The translations under genes and the position numbers were made by a program. A stretch of 64,000 nucleotides of DNA, taken from NCBI GenBank assembly GCA_963971285.1, contig OZ020262.1, forward strand, positions 6,543,036-6,607,035, written 5' to 3'. Positions 1-10,185 of this stretch are shown here, one piece after another. The stretch is from Astropecten irregularis. Taxonomy: Eukaryota; Echinodermata; Asteroidea; Paxillosida; Astropectinidae. Under the pieces are notes generated by a model, which saw nothing but the letters and a program-made list of their open reading frames with translations, was not told where the DNA came from and made no database searches. The stretch's first letter is position 1, and each line of letters begins with the position of its first letter.

Positions 1-810
1 TTTACATAAGTAGACTGACGTTTGCCCAATAAATAAACAACCCCAAAAGTGTATACTGTATAATACATACGGTACTTGAATTTCAGTCGTTTTGGGTCCA
101 TTTTGCCAAGCAGAAACAAACTTTTCGCAAACTTGATTAAACAAATATTGCGAACAGCCTTCCGAACGCGACGATCGCTCGAAAGAAGGTGTAAACATAT
201 CGCGTACGATGCATCATGAACACCGCATGCCCACCACGTGGCCGCATGGCCCGGCCCATGCAGCAGCAGCATTGCATCCAGAAAATTCCACGATGTGTAA
301 TGTGCACCGCACCATTCAAAGCATACGTTGTACACCAGTACACAGTCGCCAATTCGCAATCAGGCCGGAAGTGGAAGCCTACATGTCTTACGTACAACGT
401 GTGTATTTGGTGCATGCATTCAAGTTGTGCTCGGTACCGTGGATTTCGGCCTGCTTCAATGCAGATTTTACGGTAAGAAATGTGACATGTCACGCTGAGC
501 AAGTTATGAAAGATTCTGACTGAATATTCTGTAAGGTTGCCGGCACCAAATCATCGCAAGATTCCCAAACACGCACGTAGATCGAGACCAGAAACTGAAT
601 GTATACGTCGGCGCAACGATCGTTGTAGCATGTTTTACACACTCCTACATACAGCGCTATGCATCATTTGATCGTGAACATTATCGACACGTGCGTAATA
701 TAGCGCTATCATTCATTTTTATGAATCGGAGCTCGGGCAACCGCTAATTTTTTCAAAGCGTTTTCCGGTTTTCAAAAGCTCCGAAAATGCACAGCACTAT
801 TCTCGATTTT
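1..810. other. No recognisable gene (probably ATG3 intron)
   Basis: Overlapping short open frames exist on both strands between about 137 and 523 but have no family similarity and no splice context. As ATG3 exons follow on the + strand, this is likely intron. Confidence 0.5.
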
Positions 811-1213
811 ACCAAACTCACTGTAACTTATTCATTCATTCATTCATTCAATTTGTTTTATTAAAGATTTTAAGTTCACGGCCACAGGACCGAATTGCGT
901 TAAGAATTTACAAATACATTTTTAAAAACTTCCATCATTAAAAACCTGGGATAAAACAAATAGAGTTTATTTAAGAATAATTAAAATGAGAATTGTTTAA
1001 AAGGCAAATAAGATGAGGAATTGTACTCGTAAGCATACGATTGGTTTTACATCGCAGCTTTGTATGTTGTTGTGTGTTGGTTCTTACTATCAATCGTAGG
1101 ACTTATGATGCATTGCAACCCCACGTTGAAGTCGTATGATACGATGGCTATTAGGGTTATCATTTGTAACTCAAGTTACGATCGATCGTAGGGCTTTGTG
1201 AAATTGACTACAT
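811..1213. mobile_element. MITE family 1, copy 1 (interrupted)
   Basis: Ends resemble ACCAAACTCA and GGGCTTTGTGAAATTGAC, with the family core TTACTATCAATCGTAGGACT and GTTACGATCGATCGTAGGGC. About 250 bases of unrelated sequence sit inside. Confidence 0.55.
832..1082 (-). mobile_element. Possible retroelement tail inserted in MITE copy
   Basis: The stretch begins with (TTCA)n and interrupts what looks like a family-1 MITE, whose left end (ACCAAACTCACTGTAACTTA) stands before it and whose continuation (TTACTATCAATCG) follows it. A short tandem tail at one edge is typical of a LINE or SINE 3' end in reverse orientation. Confidence 0.4.
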
Positions 1214-1420
1214 GTTTCTTAACCCCTTCACCTCTAAAGCAATAGAAGAAACATCTGTGTCGACCCACTCTATTTGTTACTAGTGTTTGTGTATTGTGTG
1301 TGGTTCCGCAAGCCTGTAACATGTTACAAGGGAAAAATAGTTGAGAATTTTGATCGTCTGTTTACAATTTCCTTTTTGCAATTGAGAAATTTGACCTTAT
1401 GTTTTTAATTTTCTTTTCAG

Positions 1421-4151
1421 CTTTTGAAGAAAGCGGAATGCTAGAGGCTGAAGATAGTGTAAGTGATACTGTTCATTTAAGGCTTGAAGGCTCAATTTGG
1501 TCTAAGTGCTAAGAATGTGCTGTAGGGATACTGCACAGTGTGGTATTTGAAGGACATTGGACTGTAGAGCCCAGGGGCTGATTTCACTAACGCTTAGCGA
1601 TCATCGCTAAAGCCCAAATCCATCGCTAAACGGTAAATTGCTACACAAAGTAGAGATCGATTCTCCATTTAGCGATGAATTTAGCTCTAGCGATGATCGC
1701 TAAGCGTTAGTGAAATCAGCCCCAGGCACTCTAAGTATGGGGGCTTGATGGCCCAACTTGGTCCAAGTTCAATGAATGTGCCATAGGGATACTACACAGT
1801 GTGGTATTTTGAAGGACACAGTACTGTAGAGCCCAGACACTGTAAGTATGGGTGCTCGATGGCCCAACTTGGTCCAAGTTCAAAGAATATGGCAAAGGTA
1901 TACTGCATTGTGGGATAGGAAAGGAAGATTAGAAATAGGAGATGGCCTTAAGGCCTTAAACCTAACCCTCTGCACCTACCACACAAGACAAACTGCTATC
2001 CACACATTAAAACAGTCTCCACTGGGAAACTGGATCATAAACCACACTGCGGTGTATTGTGGTATGCAGGATGCCACACTTACCACACACAAGTGTGGCA
2101 TGTAGGTGGGTTAGGGTTAAACTATTAATTTGATGCTTTTTTAACCTTTGGGGCAGAATACCCATAATAAAATGCCTAGATACTAACTCTTCGCCACTTG
2201 TTGTATATCTGCCGAATTTCAGGCTACTTTGGATACGTCCAAGTTGCAGAAAGAAGAAGGAGCTAGCAGCAGCGACAGTGGAATCCTCCAAACTCGCACC
2301 TACGACCTGAACATCACCTACGACAAATACTACCAGACCCCCAGACTATGGCTGTATGGATATGACGAGGTACGTCAACTTGCTTCACGATCTTCTCGAC
2401 TTACATTTCAAATCTACCAACTCTTGACTATCGTTATTCAAATTAGAATTACTCTTCACCAATGTATATCAGCACTGCATGCTAAGTTTTTTGGAGTGCA
2501 TATGAAAAGAATAATGTGCTGGCTCAAGTGGGATTCGAACCCAGAACCTCCTGCTGCCCACTTTACTGAGCAAGCACCTCTAGGCTCTAGCCCATTTTTG
2601 GGGTCAATTTCACGAAGATAATATGATAAGCCCTGCGATCGATCGTAACTTCAGTTGTGAAGGATAACCCATCATAGGGGACCTATCCCACGTAGGGCTT
2701 CAATGCATCAAAAGTCCCATACGATTGATAGTAAGTTACGAAGAGGTTGGTGAAATCAACCAGTGGACTCGAACCCACAATCTGTAGATTGATCACAACA
2801 CCTTGAGTACGACACGCCAGACCACTAGGCCTCTGCAGGCCACTGACGATTTTCAGTTTCTTGTTGTTTCAGAATCGCAAACCGCTGACCGTAGAGCAGA
2901 TGTACGAGGACATCAGCCAGGACCACGTCAAGAAGACGGTCACCGTTGAGTCGCATCCCAATCTCCCCCAGACCATGTGCTCAGTCCATCCATGCAGGTA
3001 GGTGACATCAACCGAACTGCCGCCCGACTCTCTCTACAACCAAGTTGCCCAGACTGTATGAGAACCATTTCGTTTCAGACAGCCAAGCAAAGAGGAAACA
3101 AAACCTCTAAATTTCAGAATCCATTGTAGAAGAGGAGTTTGAAGAAGAGTCATGAAATGAGATTACCCAAGGACCAAAAGCTTCTTCTTTTCGAGTCACT
3201 ACGCTAGTTACTGAGTCACTAGATAAGTCCACTCCAGTGTTGGATGCGTTGCATGGCAGGGGGAGTAAGTGCCATCAGATCCTCAGGTGTGCATGGCTTT
3301 GGCATAAGTGAGCTGACAAGGAGATGTTGCATGGTCTGCTCCTCTCCGCACAGGCAGCTGGTGTCTTCAGTGTCGCTGTACCCCCATTTTGCAAGGTTGG
3401 TTTTGCAACGGCCGACAGCAGTTCCAAGTCGGTTGAGGCATGACCAGAAAGGCCATGCTTCACTGGCACCTGGGGGTAGGGCCTCCTTGGGGTTTGTTAT
3501 GGGGACCATATGAAGTGACCAAGAGCTAACATCTCGCCATCTCGTCTTGTCCGTCTACAGACATGCTGACGTCATGAAGAAGATCATTCACACAGTGGCT
3601 GACGGCGGAGGAGAGTTAGGAGTTCACTTGTATCCTTTTTACTTCCACCTCTAAACCCAATGAGGCAAAGTCTTCTTATGTAAACCATCCCAGTTTGAGA
3701 GACTTCTAACACTGGCTATCAAGACGCCATCAGGTGAGGCTAGCTTTATTCTCCATCTCTGTCATTTTTATTACTACTACTATGTTGGGACCGCCGGAGC
3801 AATGTCGCGAGCCAAACCTCGAATCATTGCCTGATCCAGCATGCAGGAGCGTAGCTCTTTGGCACTGGTGAGGCCTGTATCTCTCTTGAGCTGGTCCATG
3901 AAGGTGAGATGCCTCCTCCCATGAGTGGCATGGCCTTGCTTTGGCCCCCACAAGATGGTCGGGCAGGCAGACAGCTCCGGATGCCGGACACAGTGTCCAG
4001 CGAGCTTCATACGTCGCTTGTCATTATATTAGTTTTCTACATCAGATTTCCTTAACTCACTCCGAACAGATACCTTTTAATCTTCCTGAAGTTCGTGCAA
4101 GCTGTTATTCCAACGATAGAATATGACTACACCCGCCAATTCACCATGTGA
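1421..4151 (+). CDS. ATG3: ATG3, autophagy E2-like conjugating enzyme (3' part of gene)
   Basis: This is the C-terminal half of ATG3, the E2-like enzyme that transfers Atg8/LC3 proteins from ATG7 to phosphatidylethanolamine on growing autophagosomes in the cytosol. Exons are 1421-1458, 2223-2369, 2873-2997, 3561-3629 and 4070-4151 (TGA stop). All have GT-AG borders and the phases join without a break, giving 152 codons. The family signature [20 protein letters not shown] is followed by [12 protein letters not shown], and the active-site cysteine lies in SVHPCRH, split across the third intron. The C-terminus, [10 protein letters not shown], matches the nearly invariant end of animal ATG3. The N-terminal exons must lie upstream of the window, because nothing in 1-1420 encodes them. 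Introns contain a MITE, tRNA-like SINE pieces and LINE remnants on the minus strand. The family call is close to certain; only the short 38-base first exon relies on similarity ([12 protein letters not shown]). Confidence 0.95.
1480..1945. repeat. Tandem repeat of about 110 bases, interrupted by a MITE
   Basis: Three diverged copies of a unit containing GGCCCAACTTGGTCCAAGTT, ATAGGGATACTACACAGTGT and CTGTAGAGCCCAG follow each other in the first ATG3 intron of the window. The junction of copies 1 and 2 is split by the MITE at 1575-1722. Confidence 0.75.
1575..1722. mobile_element. 148-bp MITE with perfect inverted ends and 3-bp target duplication
   Basis: The ends are GGGCTGATTTCACTAACGCT and its exact complement; pairing continues for 35 bases on each side. 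CAG flanks both ends (1572-1574, 1723-1725). Comparison with the other tandem-repeat copies, which read GAGCCCAGAC at this point, supports a CAG target-site duplication. Three-base duplications fit PIF/Harbinger-type or related transposases; family assignment is inference. Confidence 0.8.
2600..2760. mobile_element. MITE family 1, copy 2
   Basis: It starts GGGTCAATTTCACGAAG, carries CGATCGATCGTAAC and AGGATAACCCATCAT, and ends GATAGTAAGTTACGA then GGTGAAATCAACC. Ends are inverted copies of each other. It sits in an ATG3 intron. Confidence 0.75.
2755..2850 (-). repeat. tRNA-like SINE fragment in ATG3 intron
   Basis: Read on the minus strand it has GGCCTAGTGGTCTGGCGTGT and ATCTACAGATTGTGGGTTCG, a pattern shared with 34910-35000. 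Another tRNA-like piece (GTGGGATTCGAACCCAGAAC, 2527-2600) lies just upstream. Confidence 0.5.
3219..3512 (-). mobile_element. LINE remnant, C-terminal part of a reverse-transcriptase ORF
   Basis: The minus-strand frame has [38 protein letters not shown] and QHLLV, a Cys/His-containing segment found after the polymerase domain of many animal non-LTR retrotransposons. It is short, without its polymerase, and sits in an ATG3 intron. Confidence 0.65.
3774..4015 (-). mobile_element. Second LINE remnant
   Basis: The minus-strand frame ([20 protein letters not shown], then [17 protein letters not shown]) resembles the extreme C-terminus of non-LTR retrotransposon polyproteins, typically with a GHxxR pattern and a basic RRGRP-like turn. 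Family is not assigned. Confidence 0.55.
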
Positions 4152-4282
4152 TGTGCTCCGTAACGAAATTTAAAAAATAACCAAATGACATCAGAGGCCA
4201 AAATTAAAAACGGGAAAGCAAACAAACAAACAAAGTGTGCCGCAAAATCTGTACAATGAAGATGCTAACCTATATTCATGGA

Positions 4283-4460
4283 CTAGGGCTAAATGAAGCT
4301 ACTTAGCACAGAAAATGTGGCTTTAGCTAATGCGGGTCACCGGTGAAATGTACACTTGATGCCACCTGCTTGTGACCGGTACCCGGCTATCTGTTTGCCA
4401 AGCTGAAATCTTTCAATAAGCAGGTTTTCCGTGCTTAGTAGCTACTAGCTACTGACCCTA
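4283..4460. mobile_element. Palindromic MITE in ATG3 3' region
   Basis: Left TAGGGCTAAATGAAGCTACT and GCACAGAAAA pair with right TTTTCCGTGC and GCTACTGACCCTA. Related in its GCTTAGCAC-like ends to family 2. Confidence 0.55.
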
Positions 4461-6930
4461 TTTGCTTAAGTGTGTTGTACTGTAAGCTACAAAGTGATGT
4501 TCAGAAGAAAAAAAATTGCTATGTCGCACTTATCATAAAGCATATAATTATCTTGTTTCTTCAATGGGAACTTGTGAAGTGCACTATAAAATACATGTTT
4601 GTATTTGTCCTTTAACCATTCTCTGTCAGTGTATGAACCATACGTGGTCTTAACATCATTACATTAAAAAAGATAACAAAATACATGTACATCATAACTG
4701 AAAATATGTATACTTCATGCAAAACATATAAATGTCACATGTGTCCCAGCATTCTATGATATAAGTGTGAAGGTGTCTTTATTGTGTCCAAATGTTTAAA
4801 AAAGAAACAAAATCAGAGCTTTTTTGTGAAATTGTCCCTTTTAAATCAGCTTAACTGCCACAGGTTTCAATAGACAAACGAAAATTGCAACATAAATCTA
4901 ACTACTGCTTGGCAATGCATATCTGGTCAATAGTTCCATTCTACAGTGCAATTGGGGGGCCTTTGATATGTCAGCAGACATAACCACACACTTTCAGCTA
5001 GTTCTGAGCAGTTTTTAGCTTTGCATGGTCGTTTTTACGTGGGCCTACAACCATCGATAGCAGTAGAGAAGCCTTAATCAAAAGTCTTTCAAAACATCTT
5101 CATTCTTAAGTGCACAAAATTTTTTGCATGAATTCACTTACATTTTGAAACATTTGTGCGATAAACAGAAGGCATATGCGGCTTTTCACATATTTTTGTT
5201 TGTTTGTTTTGCTTGTCTGTTTGTTGTTTACATTTTTAGGTCATTCTGGGTTCATGTGATTTGTTTTTCACCGATATCTTGATTTGACTCACAGTATCAC
5301 ACAAGACGTGACAATATGCCATTATTGGATATACATGTAATGTGCTACATTCTTATGACAAATGAATGCACAACTACGGTATTATGGTAAACAAACAATA
5401 ATTGTTATCATTACAAGAAGTATTGGAATGTGCACAGCTGTTGTTGTTGTAATTGTTGTTGTTTATATCTTCAGCTTTGAGATTGATAATCAACAGGAAA
5501 GGTCATCTGCAGGGCGCTCGGGGGAAAGAATTGTAAAAGTGTGGTTCTCCAGAACTGATTTGGTCTTATGTACGTCAAGCCATTTTATGTAAGAATTTTC
5601 TAATATGAAAGAGTGTGCATACTGGTCGGGCCCAGCTTCTGAGAAGCCTGGGCAGGCTTGGACCTTCAGGCCTGAAATCTTTCTCTTGTGGACTAAACTA
5701 CAAGAGCTGCTTAAAATCTGTCCAGTTTTGGATAGCGACTGTCAAAGATCAATGTGGACTCAACCATTCAATTAGGTTTTCGCCAACTATGATCCAGGAC
5801 ATAGCATGGGCTTGAAGTAGGCAGTTCAAGGCTTGGAATTATAGAAGCCCAAGACCCCAGGAAAAGCTCAGGCCTGGTCCGGCTTTTCAGTGGCTTGGCC
5901 CAATCAGCATTTGATTCTTTTCTCCCTGACTCTTTGTCAACCATTATTATAAGAAAAGTTCCATCATTTTTTTTTTTATAGGTTTTTGCTACTCATTTTC
6001 TTTTGAAGTAAAACTGGTCATTACCCATGAAATATCAAATTGACAGAAACAATGTTAATTGTACATAAAGGTATTCCTCTGAAATGCATGTGGAAAAAAC
6101 TGACAGTTATTTTATTTTGAAATAAGACCATGTTATGCCAAGTGTCAATATTTCTGGGCAACTTAAGAATGCACTCTGAAAAAAAAAAACTAGAGAATTT
6201 CAAACACTTGTGTTTCAAGGACTGTCTGTGGGACAATGCATTGTCTATTTCCTTTGTCCCTCAGTATACATTGTCCATGTGTACTAAGCACACATTTTGT
6301 AGGCCCTACACCCAAGGCTAACTTTGAACAAAAGAAGGCATTTCGAGGACAAGAACGGGTTTATTGATATTCCGTCTAAAATCCTTCTAACTTTTTGCAC
6401 TACTGAAGTTTGGTGTACCGTGTTCAGTTAACTCCTTGCCTGCAAGTTACTGAAAGAAATAATCTCATGTGACTTGGACCGATGCCATTATAAAATGTAT
6501 CCACCTCAATTGTTGTTGGTATAATGATGACAATATGATTTCCCCTTTGGCTTATTCTGCGATTGTTTCTGAATTCAAACACACTTGTAATGGAAGAAAG
6601 ACTTATTGAGGAGGAATGATATTATATATATAGGAATTGAACTTGTAGCATTTTACGAAGCAATCATTTGTAAATATTTACTTCCAGTTTACGGACGAAT
6701 AGTTATTAATTCTGCGTATTAAGTTGATATCAGATATGCTATATGCGTAGAATGGTCGACAGAGAATAATAAATAAAAAAGTCCAGTGTAGCAGAAATAT
6801 AACTTTTGTTGTCATGGAAACCCATTATTAACCAGTGTTAACTTGTCACTGTTTATCATACTGTGGTTATTTATTGCAGCTCTTAGCAAGTTATTAAAAA
6901 AAATCCATATTTAGTTTTTACGAAATCGGG
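4461..6930. other. AT-rich non-coding stretch after ATG3
   Basis: Only short simple runs (TTTG repeats near 5195-5225) and no coding signal. It may be a long ATG3 3'UTR plus spacer. Confidence 0.5.
6768..6777 (+). terminator. Possible distal poly(A) signal of ATG3
   Basis: Overlapping AATAAA hexamers occur in an A/T-rich stretch 2.6 kb after the ATG3 stop codon. The intervening stretch lacks coding signal and could be a long 3'UTR, but nearer variant signals may be used instead. Confidence 0.25.
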
Positions 6931-7180
6931 AGGGCCAATTTCATGGAGCTGTTATAAGCACAACAAATTGCTTAGCACAAAGGTTGCCCAATAAAACAAA
7001 GCACCATTAACAAATTCAATTATTCATGGTCAGCGAACAACACTGGCAGCCAAAGAACAATCACAAGTGATACAAAACACATGGAAATTAGTGTTGAACC
7101 TATTTTAAGACAGCTAGAAATTTCATGGTAAGCATTTAAATGTTTGTGCTAAGCAGAGCCGTGAAATTGACTACAGGTTA
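6931..7180. mobile_element. MITE family 2, copy 1
   Basis: Starts AGGGCCAATTTCATGGAGCT, contains GTCAGCGAACAACA and CAATCACAAGTGATACAAAA, ends GTGCTAAGCAGAGCC. It is collinear with the copy at 50031. Confidence 0.75.
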
Positions 7181-10123
7181 GTACCGTACAAAATATAAAA
7201 TGTCACTGAGAAATCTTATTCTAGTTATTGTTAGGTCTAATAATTATTATTAAAATTAAAACACATGAAATGAAGGACGCCCTCACATATCGGATAAGCC
7301 CCGCCCCTAACTATGCCCTTTAACGTTTTGTATTGCAAGCGCTATTGTTCCTCCAAAGTTTGTTGACCTGCCTAGTAATCGTCATGCGCAGACCGCAGCG
7401 ACGGTCAACAAACTTTCCACGCGCGCTTTATCCTTGATGATGACTTTCAACATGCACTGCTGCATCCGCATCATTATGCATGCAATAGTCTGTGCAGTGC
7501 AAACCGAGCATCTCACCTGCAGTATCATTACATTGGCTCCAAGGATTACAGCCAACAGGCAAATGATCACAATCGTCTAGTATTATTATTTTATTAATAT
7601 TAAACCATTTGATGTCTGTTGGTAGTTTTGGTTCTACAAAATACGGCGATTTGGGTAATTACAGAGCGAGGAATTCGGCTAGCCACTTTCATCATTTTTT
7701 GCTCAACGTCTACACGACTAGACTACGCACATCGACAGCTAGAGATCGAAGGCGTAGGCGGGCCGTGTACGTACGATCCTTGGGGCATATTTTCATGAGT
7801 TTACCGGTTGTGTTTACCCGCGTCTTCATACGGTGAGTCTGTCTTTAAATTGCCTTTGTATAAAATGGAATGAATTTCTTCTCTTGTATTTTGATTTATC
7901 AAACTTGTACAGTCAGCAGTTGTACCATGTCTTTGTACGCGATATCATCTTTCTTTTTCTTTTTCTTATAACCACTATTTATGCATTTACTAGGTTAGTG
8001 ATAAAGACAACATTTGGGCTGGTAAATCAGTGTTGACCATTGTCCTAGTTTGTCTTCGATTTGTTTGCTGGTACATTGTTAATTATAATGATAATAGGCA
8101 TTAATACTCATTTTCAGTACTCTGTACAAATATACTGGTACGTGCACAACATGGGCAATGGGCATAGTAAGTAATTAGTCTACTAACAACTTAGTAAAAA
8201 TGTAAATCAACAATATTCAAGCCTAAGTGTAGATAACAACACAAAATTGGTAAATATTATCAGTCTATTTCTACCTCCATGGTATCAGATGCACATCAAG
8301 GCATGTACACATTAATGTGAAAATTAGCGATCGCTATACATATAATTATAATTATGTGAGAACAAGGAACTGCTTGAATAGTGTGTGCTAGCTACCGCCA
8401 TAATACCGTACATGACCGCAAAGATATTATACATATGTAATTCAAGTCATGGGTCATTAGATTTTATTTATTGGCATCATTACTTAAAATTGACGCTGCA
8501 TAAATGAAATGAAAGTATAATTAATCTCCACGTCAGATCGTGAACCAACAAAACTATAAATAGATATACTGTACATAATTTATGCATGTTGAAATAAACA
8601 ATAAAGAATATCATCTTTAGAGATGATATATTCTTTACCAATTGTCACCATTTATTATACAAAGCCTCATAATTCAAGAAAATTAAAGCTCCCCCAAAAA
8701 TTGAAAGGGCAAAATTTAATATCGCTGTATAGAATGGTGTGGCTATACAGGTCGCACGATTATTATATAAAAAATGATGTAATTGTTTCTCCTTTAAAAA
8801 GAATTTAAACTCAAAATGTTGTGGTTGATTCCCTTATCTGACATCAGTTCTGATCCAGTGAAAACCTGTAGCTGTTTATTCGGCAGGAAATGCCCTGCTT
8901 AAGCATCCCGCTCTAGATGTTTCACTCTATCCGGTTTAAGGTATCGATCATGGGTTGGGTCTTTATCCACGGGATTTGTAGACAAACAAAACTGGATTGC
9001 ATTAGTTTCTGTGGCGTTGCAGCATTTCTTAATTTCTCGTTCTCGTTTTGGCGTTAAGGAGGGGGGGGGGTATATTCGAGTAAACAAGGTTTTATTATTA
9101 TTATTGCTTCGATCAATTTTTAAATAAAAGGACGTCGATCTTAACCCGCAAATTAATCAATCGTACTTAAATACCATGACAATGGAAAGTTCGTTTACCT
9201 ATGGGGTGCCACCTAGAAAGTTTGCTTTGCCTATACATGTACTGTGTACATTGTGTGAAACCGAACTGCCGAAAGTACGTGCAACAGACCGCTGTCGTGA
9301 CGCAAGCGCTGTGCACCACATCCCTTCATTCATAAAAATAATCCCAAGAACCGCACTGGGCATGCGCGAAGCCCGCTGTGACAAAGGGTCAGTGTCAGGG
9401 CAACGAACTTTTGCTAGTGGACGAGTAGGGGTGAACAAACTTCTGTGGTTGGGTAGGTCATCCGTGTTTGTGTAGGCGTGGTAATTGGAGATCGTGGAGG
9501 GGGAGGTAGAACTAGATGTCGTTGTTGGGATGTACATAATTATGTAGGGCAAAATTGCCGTTTTTTTCATCAAAAGATTGTTAAATTTTGTTTTGTTTTC
9601 GGGTGTTTGTTTGTTTGTTTTTCGATCCATCGCCTCAAAAATCGGTATGTAGGCCTAAATAGACCTACGTGTGATTATGTCTGAAAAGAGCGCACTCTTA
9701 AATCCAAATACTGAGATATGGTGTCTATATCGTCCCCAAAACAAGACCTAAAAAACCACAAAAATTGTTGGGAACAGGCCAGCTCGTCTAGTCTTCACCC
9801 CTGTGGTCAATACCACACACGATGTAAACCGTACGTGCGATCAAGGTGCATAGTACATGGTGGGCATTATACATGCACTCACGTATTTGCAATGACTTAT
9901 CATCAAAGTCAACCGTGCTACACTATCTTCCTATTGTTGTCAGGGTATTAGTTTTTATGGTGCAATAAAACACGAACAATGGGATTCTTCATGATAAGAT
10001 TATTATGTGTCCGGGATTGACATAAGGATCTAATTGCTGTCATTTGAACTGATACCCTGGGCTATCCCCTGCTAAAAATACACTTTTTTGTTGATTATAA
10101 TTTCGTTCTTTTTTCTTGACACA
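7181..10123. other. Spacer between ATG3 and PNPLA4-like gene
   Basis: Apart from the candidate 5' exon at 7700-7831 I see no supported feature. A G-run at 9060-9070 is simple sequence. The open frames at 9176-9630 overlap on opposite strands and lack similarity. Confidence 0.4.
7700..7831 (+). other. Candidate non-coding first exon upstream of PNPLA4-like gene
   Basis: A locally CpG-rich stretch ends in CATACG followed by a consensus GTGAGT donor at 7832. A pyrimidine-rich acceptor (TTTTTTCTTGACACAG) occurs at about 10124, just before the PNPLA4-like start codon at 10186, so the two could form a 5'UTR exon pair. No protein similarity is seen in the open frame here. This is weak inference. 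Confidence 0.2.
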
Positions 10124-10185
10124 GAAACCTTGGCAGGTGCACTTTAACTGCACGCTCAGTTGGGCTCGTTGAGGTGCGCCGCACG

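Noticed and set aside
137-523. Overlapping open frames of up to 121 codons on both strands
   Set aside because: No similarity, no splice signals and probable location within an ATG3 intron.
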